From: Warburgia ugandensis
Lineage: Eukaryota; Streptophyta; Magnoliopsida; Canellales; Canellaceae
Length of the DNA stretch: 64,000 nucleotides
Direction of reading: 5' to 3'
Assembly (NCBI GenBank): GCA_035236585.1
Contig: CP141127.1
Span: forward strand, 63,283,495 to 63,347,494
The translations under genes and the position numbers were made by a program. The notes beneath the pieces are model-generated. The model searched no databases and had not been told where the DNA came from. It worked only from the letters and a program-made list of their open reading frames with translations. Positions 34,741 through 45,700 of the stretch are shown here, in pieces (position 1 is the stretch's first letter; each line of letters opens with the position of its first letter).

Positions 34741-36270
34741 CTTCTGTAACTTTGATTGTCATGACACAGCTCCCCCTACAAAAGTAATCAAGTAGCCTAT
34801 ATTAGACTTCCTCGTGTCAATATCACCAGCCATATATGAATCAGTGTAGCCCTCAAGCATGGGCTTGCCAGTGCCAAATCCCAAACACAACTTAGAAGTG
34901 CCACGTAGATATCTCAATATTCACTTCACTACATTCCAATGTTCTTTTCTTGGATTTGATAGAAAATGGCTCACTATACCAACTGCATATGCAATGTCTG
35001 GTCTAGTGCATACCATGGCATACATAAAACTGCCAACAGCTGAAGCATAAGAAACATCTTGCATGTATTCCTTCTCAGCATCACTCACTGGAACTTGATT
35101 CTTACTAAGCTTAAAGTGAGTATCAAAAGACATACTAACCACTTTAGCTTTATCCATGTGAAATCGTTGAAGTACTTTTTCTATGTACTTCTCCTGAGAC
35201 AGCCATAACTGCTTATTCCTCCTGTCACGAATGATAGAAATCCTGAGAATCTGTCTCGTGAGTCCCAAGTCTTTCATATCAAAGACTTTGTTTAGCTCCT
35301 TCTTTAGCTGACTGACCCTTGAAGAGCTGCTTCCAACAATAAGCATATCGTCGACATAAAGTAACAAGATGACAAAATCATCTTTTGAGAATCTCTGCAC
35401 AAACACACAGTGATCTGAAGTAGTCTTTCTGTAACCCTGTTGGGTCATGAATTGCTCAAACTTCTTGTACCACTGTTTGGGAGCCTGTTTCAAGCCATAC
35501 AGACTCTTCTTCAGCTTGCAGACATAATTCTCTTTGCCTTTAGCAACAAAACCTTCTGGCTGCTCCATATATATCTCCTCCTTTAAGTCACCATGGAGGA
35601 ACGCTGTCTTCACATCCATCTACTCAACCTCTAGATCAAGGTTTGCGGCCAAACCCAATACAACTTGGATTGAAGACATTTTAACAACAGGAGAAAATAT
35701 CTCCTTGAAATCGATACCTTTTCTTTGACCAAAGCCTTTCACCACAAGTCTAGCTTTGTATCATGGTCGTGAAGTGTCACCCTCGTACTTCACCCTATAA
35801 ATCCATCGATTCTTCAAAGCTTGTCAGCCTTTAGGTAATCCTACCAGCTCAAAAGTGCAGTTGTCTTATAAGGATTTCATCTCATCCTTCATAGCTGCAA
35901 TCCACTCTGCATTTTCTTCACTTTCAGCTGCCTCTGTGTAGCTCTCAGGCTCTCCCCCTTCAGTGAGGAGCACATGCTCATCTGATGAATATCGAGTGGA
36001 GGGTTGACAATCTCTCTAACTCCGTCTCAATGAAACTGCTGGTTCCTCAATAGGAACCTCCTGCTGAATATCATCAGCTTCTGACGAAACATCCATGTCT
36101 TTAGCAGCTTCACGTTCTCCCTCAACCTGATTATCTTGAACATCAACTGGAGCACTACCATTTTCATTGGTGCCATCTACACTTGGCGTATGTGAAACAT
36201 GAACTGGATCTAAATCCGTCAGAGTATCAGAACTCTGAGTTTCTGATACTTTGGCTTTGTCAATGTATTC
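34741..36270 (-). pseudogene. Copia reverse transcriptase
   Basis: The open stretch 34921-35619 holds the RT core: [18 protein letters not shown] with the first catalytic Asp, [23 protein letters not shown], and [14 protein letters not shown] with the intact Y-V-D-D motif. It ends with the PDIAYAVG block. The N-terminal RT and the acidic integrase-RT linker (35620-36270) are readable in the same frame but contain about six in-frame stops, including just before MDVKTAF and in the VKYEGDTSRP region. RT synthesises element cDNA. The catalytic Asp residues are kept, so loss of function comes from stops, not active-site change. Confidence 0.92.
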
Positions 36271-36276
36271 AATGGT

Positions 36277-37236
36277 TTAGTCTTCCATAAAGACCACATC
36301 ACGGCTTCTAACCAGCTTCTTTGCAACAAGATCATATAGCCTGTAACCAAACTCATCCTGCCTATAGCTAATGAAAATGCATTGTTTGGTCTTGACGTCT
36401 AACTTGGACCTCTCATCCTTGGGTATATGTACAAATGCCTTGCACCCAAATATCCGCAAATGATAGTAAGAGAAATCTTTTCCATACCATAGCCTGTCAG
36501 GAACATCTACATTCAAGGCAACAATTGGAGATAGGTTAATAACATAGGCTGATGTGTATAGCACCTCACCCCATAAGGAACCGGGCAGCTTTGCTTCAGA
36601 AAGCAAGCATCTGACCCTCTTCATCAATGTCCTGTTCATCCTCTCTGCTAAACCATTTAGCTGAGGAGTCTTTGGAGGAGTTCTTTGATGTCTAATCCCT
36701 TGCTTCTTACAATAAGCATTGAAAGGTCCACAGTACTTGCCACCATTGTCTATGCGAATACATTTCAGCTTCTTCCCCATTTGCCGCTCAACAGAAGCTT
36801 GAAATTCTTTAAACTTGTTAAGCACCTGATCCTTAGTTTTCAAAACATAGACCCAAAGTTTCCTGGAATAATCATCAATAAATGTGACAAAATATAATGC
36901 ACCACCAAATGTGCATACCTTCATAGGATCGCATACATCTGAATGTACCAATTCAAGCACGCCTGGCTTTTTGAAAGAAGGATGACTTTTGAAGGAAACT
37001 TGTTGTTGCTTCCCGGCAAGACAATGAGCACATATGCTCAACTTTGTAGCTTTGAGCCCTGAAAGCAAATTCTTCTTGACTAGGCAACCTAGTCCTTTCT
37101 CACTCATGTGACTAAGCCACCTATGCCACAACTCTGAAGAACCAGCAACATCAACTACATTCACAGATTTAATAGGAATCGAAGCTTGCATCACATACAA
37201 GCTAGATGATTTCTTTCCTCTAACAACCACAAGCAC
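36277..37236 (-). pseudogene. Copia integrase, long open frame
   Basis: A 319-codon open stretch. The HHCC zinc finger is visible as LWHRWLSHMSEKG and ICAHCLAGKQ. The catalytic core has VHSDVCDPMK (Asp), CIRIDNGGKY (Asp) and NGLAERMNRTLM (Glu), so the full DDE triad remains. The Copia-specific GKDFSYYHLRIFGCKAFVHI and KCIFISY-type (here KQCIFISY) blocks follow. It inserts element cDNA into the host genome. It ends at a TAA after VVFMED. A frameshift lies between it and the protease. It is the best preserved transposon domain in the window. Confidence 0.94.
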
Positions 37237-37568
37237 TCCCTTAGAGAGCTTCCAATGTCCATGGCAAAAGGACTACAATACCCATCATCATCAAGCTTTC
37301 TGGCTGATATTAAGTTTAACCGAATATCTGGTACATGTCGAATGTCCTTGAGAATCAACCTCGTTCCATTGTTGGTGTCCAAACAGATAAATCCAACACC
37401 AACAACCTTTGACAACCCATCGTTACCCATCTTCAACACTCCAAAGTCACCAGGAGTGTACGAGGTGAAAAACTCCCTCTTCGAGGTAACATGAAAAGAA
37501 GCACCATTGTCAACAACCCATCCAATCTCATTGTAGGCTAGGTTGATTTCATTTTCATCACAGACCAC
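37191..37568 (-). pseudogene. Copia aspartic protease
   Basis: The open stretch begins MVCDENEINLAYNEIGWVVD and carries the active site as V-D-N-G-A-S (Asp codon at 37509-37511). Copia proteases normally read D-S-G-A or D-T-G-A, so Asn at the second position is unusual, though the catalytic Asp is present. It is followed by the MGNDGLSKVVGVG and ILKDIRHVPDIRLNLIS blocks. It cleaves the polyprotein. It is in the same frame as the gag stretch upstream and shifted relative to the integrase. Confidence 0.88.
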
Positions 37569-38340
37569 AACAAGACCTGAAGTAGTGGCAACTACACAAT
37601 CATTCCCCTCATCATTTCTTCTCTCCTGCTTGGCATTCTCTGTTTTGTTCTCGGCTTTCCACTTGTAAGACTGCCTTTTAATGTGACCCTTCTTGCCACA
37701 ATAATTGCATTCCAGATTCTTCTATCTGGACTTAGATTTACTCGTGCTTCTGTTATTCTTCTCAGACTATGATGTGGTGATAACTTGAGCTCGTCACCTC
37801 ATTTCTTCATTTAGAACTACGCTTCTCGCAGATTCCCATGTCACAGCACCACTTGGAGCAAAATTAGCTAAAGAAACACAAAACATTTCCCATGAGTTAG
37901 GCAAAGTATTTAAAAGCCATAAACCCATGACATCATCGTCAAACCTGACGCCAACGTCGGATAGTTGCTGAAAGCATCCGGTCAACTCATTCAAGTGGTA
38001 AAAAATAGAACTCCCTTCCTTGTATCTCAGGTGCATCGCTTGATTAAGTAGGACATAACTTATTATTCTCAGTTCTCAATGCGTACAAGGTTTCTAATTT
38101 GATCCATAGAGTTCTAGCATGCATTTCATTTTGAATATGATTCAAAACGTTATCTTCTACCCATTGTCGAATAAAACCACATACCTATTCATGTTCAAAA
38201 GCCCACTCATCTTCAGACTTATCCTCTGGTTTTTGAGTAGCAAAGACAGGTAGATGTAATTTCTTCACAAAAAGAAGATCTTTCATCTTTCCCTTCCACT
38301 TGTGATAGTTAGTACCATTTAAGCAAATCATTTTGCTCAT
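37569..38340 (-). pseudogene. Copia gag, broken
   Basis: Starts at ATG 38338-38340 ([20 protein letters not shown], the N-terminal Copia gag wording). A stop follows near 38190 and a frameshift before the 37794-38036 stretch, which has the MHLRYKEGSSIFYHLNELTG and LLNTLPNSWEMF blocks of the UBN2-type gag. A zinc knuckle lies at 37668-37709: C-x2-C-x4-H is present, but the last Cys is Ser. Gag forms the particle and packages RNA. The gene is inactive. Confidence 0.88.
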
Positions 38341-38790
38341 GTTTGCCTCTATTAATAAAGATAGAGTACTTACAGCAATTTCAGGAGAAAATCTTGCAAA
38401 TTTGAGAACACCACTTCGTTTGCCAAGAACCGGTCTATCCCCCTCAAAAACCTGCCAAAAATAGGTCTACTCCAATCGAATCACTATTGTAACTCTACTA
38501 CTATTGCAACGCGCTCCTATTTCAACTCAGCTGCTGTGCAAACACGCTACTGTTTGCACTCGTACTGTTACAACTCTATATTGTTGTAACTCGAACCTGT
38601 TGAAACTCACTGTTGGAACCCGCCTCTGGGGTACTGTGCCAACTCAGTTATGTAGTAGTACTGTAGCGATCACTGTAGACGACAGTAATGATGATACTGT
38701 AGCAAACTGTAGCAGGAACAATTTTCTTCTTCCTCTTGACTGGCAGAACTGCAAATCCTTTTTCTGCCTCTGTTTCACGACAGAACCTCA
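38341..38790 (-). other. Leader of the Copia element
   Basis: 450 bp between PBS and gag ATG on the minus strand. The plus-strand region 38500-38740 is rich in repeated ACTGT/CTGTAG and CTACTGT motifs. No gene is supported. Confidence 0.6.
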
Positions 38791-38801
38791 CTCTGATACC
38801 A
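38791..38801 (-). other. Primer binding site of the Copia element
   Basis: TGGTATCAGAG on the minus strand, two bases from the 5' LTR, is an exact match to the complement of the initiator-Met tRNA 3' end. Confidence 0.9.
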
Positions 38802-38803
38802 CT

Positions 38804-39212
38804 TGTTGGGGATTTTAGTCCCTGCCCAAGATCACATACACAAAAACACACCGATATTAACGTGGTTCGGCCAATAAGCCTACGTCCACAGGAGAGGGAA
38901 TGATTTCACTATGTAAAATGGAATACAGGGGTTTTTACAGAGAAGAAGACACAGGAATTTTACAGATCTGTGTTCTAGTTCTTTGCCCTCTTGGTATCCC
39001 TATTTATAGGGAATTTTGGGCCCTAATTTTCAACACATTTTACACAAAATTCAGTGGACGATGGCCGACAGTGGTGCCTGCCACTGTTGAAGTCAGTGGC
39101 AGCTGACTGCAGCGCCCGCCACAATTGAAGTCAGCAGTCGGTGGCCGACTATTGTGCCCACCACCGTTGAAGATGGTGTCAGCGGTGGCTGAAGAATGGG
39201 GTTGGACCAACA
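38804..39212 (-). repeat. 5' LTR of the Copia element
   Basis: 409 bp. It is longer than the other LTR because of a near-duplicate GTGGC/GAAGTCAG segment at about 39085-39145. It carries the promoter (TATA box at 39001-39008). Confidence 0.94.
39001..39008 (-). promoter_or_regulatory. TATA box in the Copia 5' LTR
   Basis: TATAAATA on the minus strand, embedded in the palindrome CCCTATTTATAGGG and about 200 bp into the LTR. The same box is at 34173-34180 in the 3' LTR. The position fits a U3 promoter. Transcription start is not determined. Confidence 0.6.
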
Positions 39213-41069
39213 CTTTCCCAACTTATAGCTTCATTCTAATTGTAGTTTGATTCAAGGATTTTTTAGTAAGAAGACATGGCATCATTTCTACATAACCGAA
39301 CCAAGAAATGGAGCTTACCAGTTTTTCACTTTATTGAGTTCATAAATCCACTCCTAAGTGACAGTTCTAGAGATTGCAATAACCTTAAACTTCTAATTTC
39401 ATTTAACAACATTTCAGTACTAACTCGGGTGCCAATCGGGTGATGAAAACGGCATTAGTTTCTTACTACTATGCGTAGGAATTGTGTGATGTTTCTCCAT
39501 ATTTGGCACCCTTAAACAGTAAGGAATCTCTATGGAATTCCAGTAAACCTACACGCTATTTGAAGTTGTTGATGTGTTCTTCAAGACCCATCTTTCATTT
39601 TGCTCAGATTTTGCTTGAATAATAAAATATAAGATTGGCAATGGGTGCACCTTGCGTGCCTATGGGCAAGGAGAACAGGGTGTACAAAATCCTTGTTCTT
39701 ACTTTGTTGTATGAAAAACCTATGAAAATCATTGCAAAGTTACAACTAAAGTGCATCCATTACAAGTTCATACAATAAGGTAGAAAACCTAGATACGCCT
39801 TTGTAAATAATAGAGATTTAAGGGGTGGCTAGCATGATGAACATCTCTTGTTCACCATGAACTGACAAAGATGAACAAAACAGAGCATGCTAAATCCTCA
39901 AAGAAATCAAGGTGAATTCAAAAACAATAAAGCCTTAAACTTGTCATTCTTATACCAAAAACATGTAATAATACAATGTAAGTAAAAGAACATGAATTTA
40001 GGCATGAAACATTTAATTCAAGGTAAAAATTCCATGTTTTACATGCTTACTTGTTCAACATGTAGCAAACTAGTAACATGAAGAATTTAGAGTGAAGTCA
40101 TGCAATTTTGTGCTTGGCGAAGCCAAGCCTATATTAGGATCTCATCCTACATCTAATCTCCCTACCTGAATTTTTGAAACTGGACGACTGGATCTCTCTC
40201 TTATTTCTCTCTTCTTCCCTCCTCCTCTAGCTCATTCTTCACTGCATGGAGCTCAGTCCAGAGGAGCTTGTTTCTCCCAGCTGAGTTCTTCCCCTTCTTA
40301 CAACATCCAGGATGAGCACACCCTACCTAACTTCCCAGCAACTTCCTTTTCTCTCCCAATCTCTCCTTCTCCTTCTTCTTCTACTGTTTTCCCTTCTAAT
40401 TTTTTTGGTTCATCAATGGCTGAAAATAGTTTCAGCTTAAGTTGATTTGATTTTTTTATACTTAGGTTTATGAAGATATTATGCATGTGTGGTTAGTATG
40501 ACACGTGGGGGACAACTGCCCTTGGCTAGAGCTCCCAAGTGAACAGTCTAGATCCACTGATCCATATTTGGATCCACTAAATTTGCTATTTATTTCCACC
40601 CTGAATTTAACTTCTTCTTTGCAATTATATCTTGTTAAAGTGAAATTTCTCAATTGTACCTGAACAACAATTTATCCATTTCTGAAATTCCAAGCTAATT
40701 AGTTGAAATTTCATTCTAGGATTTTAATAAAGTTTAGCTTAGTGTCTTTCCTTATCAGTGGCCTAACTATCTCTTTAATTTAACGTCAATTTATATTTTT
40801 TTAATATTTTCTTTTATTAACCCACTTAAGGTCAATTTTAAAGAAATCATCAAATCCTCTACTATTTCTTAAAATCTTCATTTCTAATGGCTCATATTAA
40901 CCTAACAATCACTTCCAATACTTCAATCTAACTAAATTTCTCAACTCGATCATTCTATTCTTCATTTCCACCTTTGAAACCTACTATAAAATCAATAAAA
41001 TAACTTTTTGTCATTTTTTTGTAAAAGTATAACTTTATCTATCATATTAGTGTAATTACATGTATTACA
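39213..41069 (-). mobile_element. Tekay-like LTR B, right (5') segment
   Basis: The 5' part of LTR B on the minus strand. It starts at 41069 with TGTAATACATG and is preceded by the GAGTT duplication at 41070-41074. It holds no gene. A pyrimidine-rich stretch at 40190-40400 on the plus strand gives Lys/Glu-rich antisense frames that I do not accept. The first five bases (39213-39217) are the Copia duplication. Total length of the three B segments is about 3.8 kb. Confidence 0.68.
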
Positions 41070-41074
41070 GAGTT

Positions 41075-41175
41075 ACCCCTTAATCATTGATCAATCATTA
41101 ATGCGGACTGATCTAGTTGCATGTTGTTTTGGTCATACTAGAATAACCTTCCGAGTTTGTCGTGTATCCAAAAGT
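41075..41175 (-). pseudogene. 5' end of gag of Athila element A
   Basis: On the minus strand, the block TTGTATGCACTTTTGGA (start of gag) and the following region match 20333-20455 of the other copy. They include an AAGGGGTAA run that continues across the B insertion into 6548 and leftwards. A frame-breaking stop is already visible. Confidence 0.7.
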
Positions 41176-42537
41176 GCATACAACGAAAGCTCTCTTTTCT
41201 TTTCTTTTTTTTTTTGTTTTTTATTTTTTTTAATGGGAAAAACTACCATAAATAATACAACCTAATTGCCAATGATGGACGATGATAGAGTACAAAATTC
41301 AAACAACTCTAAGGCTAGCAAATAGACAATTTGATTGTCTTGAATTTGTGTGTGGGGAGAAGCTTTTATATTAGCCTAATCTAACACACATCCTCTCTTT
41401 CAAACTTGCCCCACCGCTTACTAGTTAGATCATAATCTAACTAGCCACTTCACACCCTCCTCAATAAGCTGTAGATAGTCTGAATCATAGAATCTGCTGG
41501 CAGAGCTAGTTGTTTAAATACTAGTGTAGTCAATTAGACAAGGGCCACTAGAGTGGCAATGTGTCGCCTCCTTCCAAGAGGGTTATATGAACATGTAATG
41601 GCCTTTATAGGTCTCTTATAAGCTATAGATAGTCTGAGTCATAGAATTTGCTAACAGAACTAGTCATTTAAATACTAGTGTAGTCAATTAGACAAGGGCC
41701 ACTAGAGTGGCAATGGGTCGCCTCCTTCTAAGAGGGTCATATGAGCATGTAATGGCCTCTATAGGTCTCTTATAATTAATTTTAAAGTAATTTGGAAGGT
41801 TGAGTTACATGCTTGCAGTGACTATCCTAGGTGGGCTAAGAAGTGGTGATAAAATTCACCCTTGATCTTGTGGGTTTGAGTATCCTTACAAATTAATTTT
41901 ACACTCCATGCTAGTTTGATCAACATATAAACCACTTTAAATCAATAAAAATGCCCTAAAATATAGTTAAAAATAATAAACTAATGTAAACCCTAAAATT
42001 CAATAGGTATCAAGTATGCTATCTATATACAAGTATACTACCAATCAATGCAAAGTTATTCTAAATAACAAACCTTAATCTAAGAATTTTAAGGAATTAA
42101 GGCTATTCACAGTGGGGTTTTGGATAAGTTCTTCTCGTATAAGGGTGGGACTCTTTACATTCCACCTCCACTTCTAGGTTATGCTAGTCTACCCTTGACC
42201 TGTATTATTACAACCCTTTTACATGAATTGCGATATAAAAAAAAAAAAACACAATGCATCCTCACTGTAGTTCTCTGAAAATGAAAATTTGGCTATCCTA
42301 ATTGAGGTCCTCCTTATTTTCCTCCTTTTTCAATTTCTAACAAAATAAAAAAATAGTAATAAGTACCAAATTCAACAAACAAAATGATTATGCAATAAAA
42401 ATATTCATAAATGCACCTAAAATTTTCTAAAATGCTAAATGGAAGTAATTATTAAAAAATTTACTTTTTTTGAATTTTTTTAAAATTTTGGATTTTTATG
42501 AAATTTTTTATGAAATTTTAAAAAACTCAATTGCAAG
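41176..42537 (-). other. Leader of Athila element A with 154-bp tandem duplication
   Basis: A reversed, decayed version of the leader at 19166-20336, with shared blocks such as CTTGATCTTGTGGG/CATAAGATCAAGGG and the CACTAGAGTGGCA motif. Unlike the other copy it has a tandem duplication at 41467-41774. Poly-T and A-rich stretches are frequent. No gene is supported. Confidence 0.75.
41467..41774. repeat. 154-bp tandem duplication
   Basis: Copies 41467-41620 and 41621-41774 are about 90% identical by eye, both containing CACTAGAGTGGCAATG and GGTCTCTTATA. The duplication is within the Athila A leader. Confidence 0.9.
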
Positions 42538-42555
42538 TCCCTTGATAATGGTACA
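42538..42555 (-). other. Degenerate PBS of Athila element A
   Basis: At the position equivalent to the PBS of element E, the minus strand reads TGTACCATTATCAAGGGA. It retains only part of the tRNA-Asp complement. Confidence 0.5.
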
Positions 42556-42565
42556 AAAAACTTAT

Positions 42566-44571
42566 TGATTATTTTTTAAAAGTCAATAAACTATTTTAAG
42601 TATAGCTTATGCAAGTACAGGTCAATCTTGTAAGGACTCGACTTAAAGAAATTAGAGTTTAAATAAAATTTAATTTGATACTAACTTACAAATTTTGAAT
42701 AAAAATAGATAATAAACTTAGATCTATTGAATTAATAAAAATAAATTAATTTCAAATTCAGAATATAGAGAATTAAACAACATATCAAGTGAAATTCACT
42801 TCCCTTGCTTGATCATAACAAAAATTCTTCAATTGTGGCCACATCTAAGTCTGTCAGCCTTCATCAATCTATCCCTCAGGTCTTTAATTAAAGATTCAAT
42901 GGTTGGATTATGCATATCTTCCAAAAATCTAATAATCTAAACTAAGGAAATAATTTTATATTTGGATGGCTTAGATTGAATTTCTGGATTTTAGATTTAA
43001 GATTGGAATGGTTAGATTAGCCAGGAATTGTATTTAGATGACTATTTTAGAATCTATTAAAATCAGAAGAGAAAAATAAAAAATAAAGCTAAACTAGTAT
43101 TGTTTATTAAAGCTAAAATGTTGATTTGGTTAGGCTTTAAGCAAAGAAAGATCGAATTAAGTAATTCTTAGATTAATTACAAATAGAATAAAGCTTAGAT
43201 AATACAAAACTAGAATAAGAATAAGAAGAAATAAGAAAAAAGACAAAACAAGGGACATTGTTGAATTAAGAAAAAAAAGGCATGGGCAAAAATAAAAATT
43301 TTCCATTTTTTCTAGTTTTGCCCTAGAGTAGACAAGAATGACCAGAGGAGGAACATGGTGACACATAGAATGAGAAAACTAGAGGAAGGAGTAGGATTTT
43401 GGGGAAAACCTGAATTGTGTTTTGCCCAAAAACACATAAACCTTTAAAAAGTAAGAAATTTGAGGAAAATTCTATGGAAAACTAGAATAAAATCAAGTGA
43501 AAAAACCTTGAAAATAATGGTAAAAATAGGAGATATAATAGGGAAGAAATAGGGAAATGGTAATGGTAATGGTAATGGAAAGGAGCAAAAATGACATGAG
43601 TTAGAGAAGAAAAAAGAAAGGAGTAAGGGAATTACTTGTGGAACAGATGACTAATGCAGAAGCAAAAACAAGGACAAAACACAATGAAAACAAGCAAGGA
43701 TGGTGATTGAAGTTATGTGGCAATGGAGGAGGAAGATACACAGTGGATAGAAATAAAAGCTATAACTGGAGATGGGAATGAAGGAAAAGCTAGAATCTGG
43801 GAGTAGAAACAAGTCCTATGGTGATTCATTGTTACTTTTTAATGTGTAGACCGCTATTTGAGTCGGTTGAAAATGGTGAGGTTCACAGTTCAGAAGAAGC
43901 TCCTTTAGATTTTTCCACAGTGGAGCTCTAATATCTCTACGATGAAGAAATTTTCCCGCCCTCCTACTGTGAAGAGAAATAGTCTCCCCTTTCCTACAAA
44001 CCTGCCTTGGTGCTAAGAGAGAGAACTCGAAGTGATTTGGGAACGATCTCCTCTCCTTATCAAGCTTTCCCTTCAGCTTTCTTTCGGGTTTCCATTTTAG
44101 TTTTTTAGACATTTCCTTTTACGAGTTCTTATTTCCTTTGAAGCTTTTCTTCACCTTTCCTCTTTCATGTTTTCCTCTTCTTCTTCTTAGAAAGAAAATA
44201 TCCATGCCTTCAATCTTTCCTCCATAAATCTTCCTAATGATCTATAGGATTTCTTTCTTATTTCCTTAGGCATCTCCATCTTATATTGTGGGACCCATGT
44301 GGACTTTTGTTCCTTGATGATGATCTAGTCCATTAATTCAATCTCATCCATTCAATACTCAACCTAGTTGATCTGCAACATACAAATTTTAACTAAATTC
44401 ATCTTAATCATGCTTTAATCATTTGATTAGCTCCTAATGATCATTTGAACATTAAATTTTGCAAATTAATTGTTGGATGATTAAGTGTAGCTAAAATTAT
44501 AAAATTAAGGGATATGTGATTTAATTAAATGCTAAATTAAGGCTATTTTATCCAAAATTAAATGCTCAGCA
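42566..44571 (-). repeat. 5' LTR of Athila element A
   Basis: 2006 bp. In minus orientation it starts TGCTGAGCATTTAATTTTGG and ends AAAATAATCA, aligning with the E LTRs (for example the GTACTTGCATAAGC block near the end, and the CAAAATA-CC-TAATTTAGCAT start). It is much more diverged than the E LTRs. Minus-strand ORFs at 43157-43366 and 43816-44112 are chance frames. Confidence 0.82.
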
Positions 44572-45700
44572 ATGATTTCTTGATGGATTTTTGAGGATTT
44601 GACTCAGATGTTTTGTCACAAGATTTGTATGGACCTTATATGCCTTTGTAGCTTATAGTAGGACACCGCTATATTGATACTGAACAATATTGTATTTATG
44701 ATAGTTGGATATTTTGACCATCTTTCAATATGTTTTGTGTTACACTAAGATTTGATAGTACTGTATGCATGACAATTTGATGTTTTGTACATATTTTAAT
44801 ATTTTGTGTTTCTTAATGAATTGAGAATTTGATATCGACTTTGATTTAAACAAAATGTATTTGCATTGACTCATTGAGGTTTTATACCTTCATTGTACAT
44901 ACTGAAATTCAACCCTAGATTGGATATCACTATATGAATATGTTTCATGAGCTTGTGATTACTTAAGATAGATTTATGAGTACGTAAAATTCAAAAGACA
45001 ATATGTTTTAGATATGCATTTGTGATTTCATTCAGAAATTAGATATTTGATTGGTTTACATTGAAATGACATATAGTGTCAAAATTATGTTTCAAATGTG
45101 TATTATGATCATATGAGATTGAGTTTGATCCTTACCGAATACATGATTTATGAATAGAACAATTTTTACATAAATGCATGATTCATAAATTCATGAAATT
45201 GACATGAATATCATGTTTTGAGATATATCGATTTCTATCAAATATGAATTATAGTTAAAAGCATTAATTTTAGTAAATCATAAGTTGCGTTTTACCATTT
45301 ATGCATCTTGTTTCACCTACACAAGCACCAGCTTATTGAGATATTGTATTTGTTTACAATATCTCAAATTTAATGAGATATAACAAAAGGAAGAAAGTAA
45401 AAGATAGAACGAGGAGTTGCAAACGAGATCAGTGGCAATGATGGCAAAGTATAAGAACATATGGATCTTCATTCTAGAATTAATGTATTAGGTTGTTATG
45501 TTATGACATATTCTTGTGGACATGTATTATAAGTGTACGAATTGATGCTATGATTGGATAGATACTAGCTATGATAAAGTTGGTTTTCAAAGTATCTTTT
45601 AGAATTGAAAATGTTTTGTTTTCAAATTTAATGATGTACTTGGGAATTGAATTCCCCAAACTCCAACCACATGCTAGGTGCAATTCTCCTACTCGAGAAG
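44572..45700 (+). mobile_element. Tekay-like LTR fragment D
   Basis: AT-rich, without a gene. The block CCTACACAAGC-x-AGCTT followed by a hairpin (45336-45367) matches the same arrangement in LTR F (17378-17426). The downstream AGGAAGAAAG...GAG-TGCAAA region also resembles F after its hairpin. It is probably an LTR into which element A inserted. The terminal TG/CA ends could not be identified, so the limits are approximate. Confidence 0.5.
45336..45367 (+). other. Hairpin in LTR D with covariation relative to F
   Basis: TTGAGATATTGTA and TACAATATCTCAA form a perfect 13-bp stem around a 6-base loop. Compared with the F hairpin, several base pairs differ on both sides so that pairing is kept. 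Confidence 0.65.

Larger units (their letters stand above)
33978..39212 (-). mobile_element. Copia (Tork/Tnt1-like) LTR retrotransposon, minus strand
   Basis: A complete 5.2 kb element. The LTRs (33978-34339 and 38804-39212) start TGTTGGGGAT and end GGACCAACA. It is flanked by perfect 5-bp duplications CTTTC at 33973-33977 and 39213-39217. The PBS (Met initiator) is next to the right LTR and the purine tract next to the left. The order gag, protease, integrase, RT, RNase H on the minus strand is the Copia order. The Tork/Tnt1 assignment rests on size and wording. From 37236 to 34393 the pol frame never shifts and is broken only by in-frame stops. Frameshifts lie within gag and between protease and integrase. 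Confidence 0.95.
41070..44571 (-). mobile_element. Athila-like element A, right (5') part
   Basis: On the minus strand this carries, in order, the 5' LTR (42566-44571), a degenerate PBS, the leader (41176-42537) and the first codons of gag, ending at the GAGTT duplication. The gag and leader match 19150-20455 of the plus-strand copy. The left part of the element (1-6548) resumes the same gag alignment immediately after the break, so the two parts are one element. Confidence 0.87.

Noticed and set aside
33978-39212. Plus-strand ORFs such as 38504-38818 and 36685-36897
   Set aside because: They are antisense shadows of the minus-strand Copia leader and integrase.
41070-44571. Treating this as an independent Athila element
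   Set aside because: Its gag stops at a GAGTT duplication whose partner is at 6544-6548, where the same gag alignment resumes, so it is the other half of element A.
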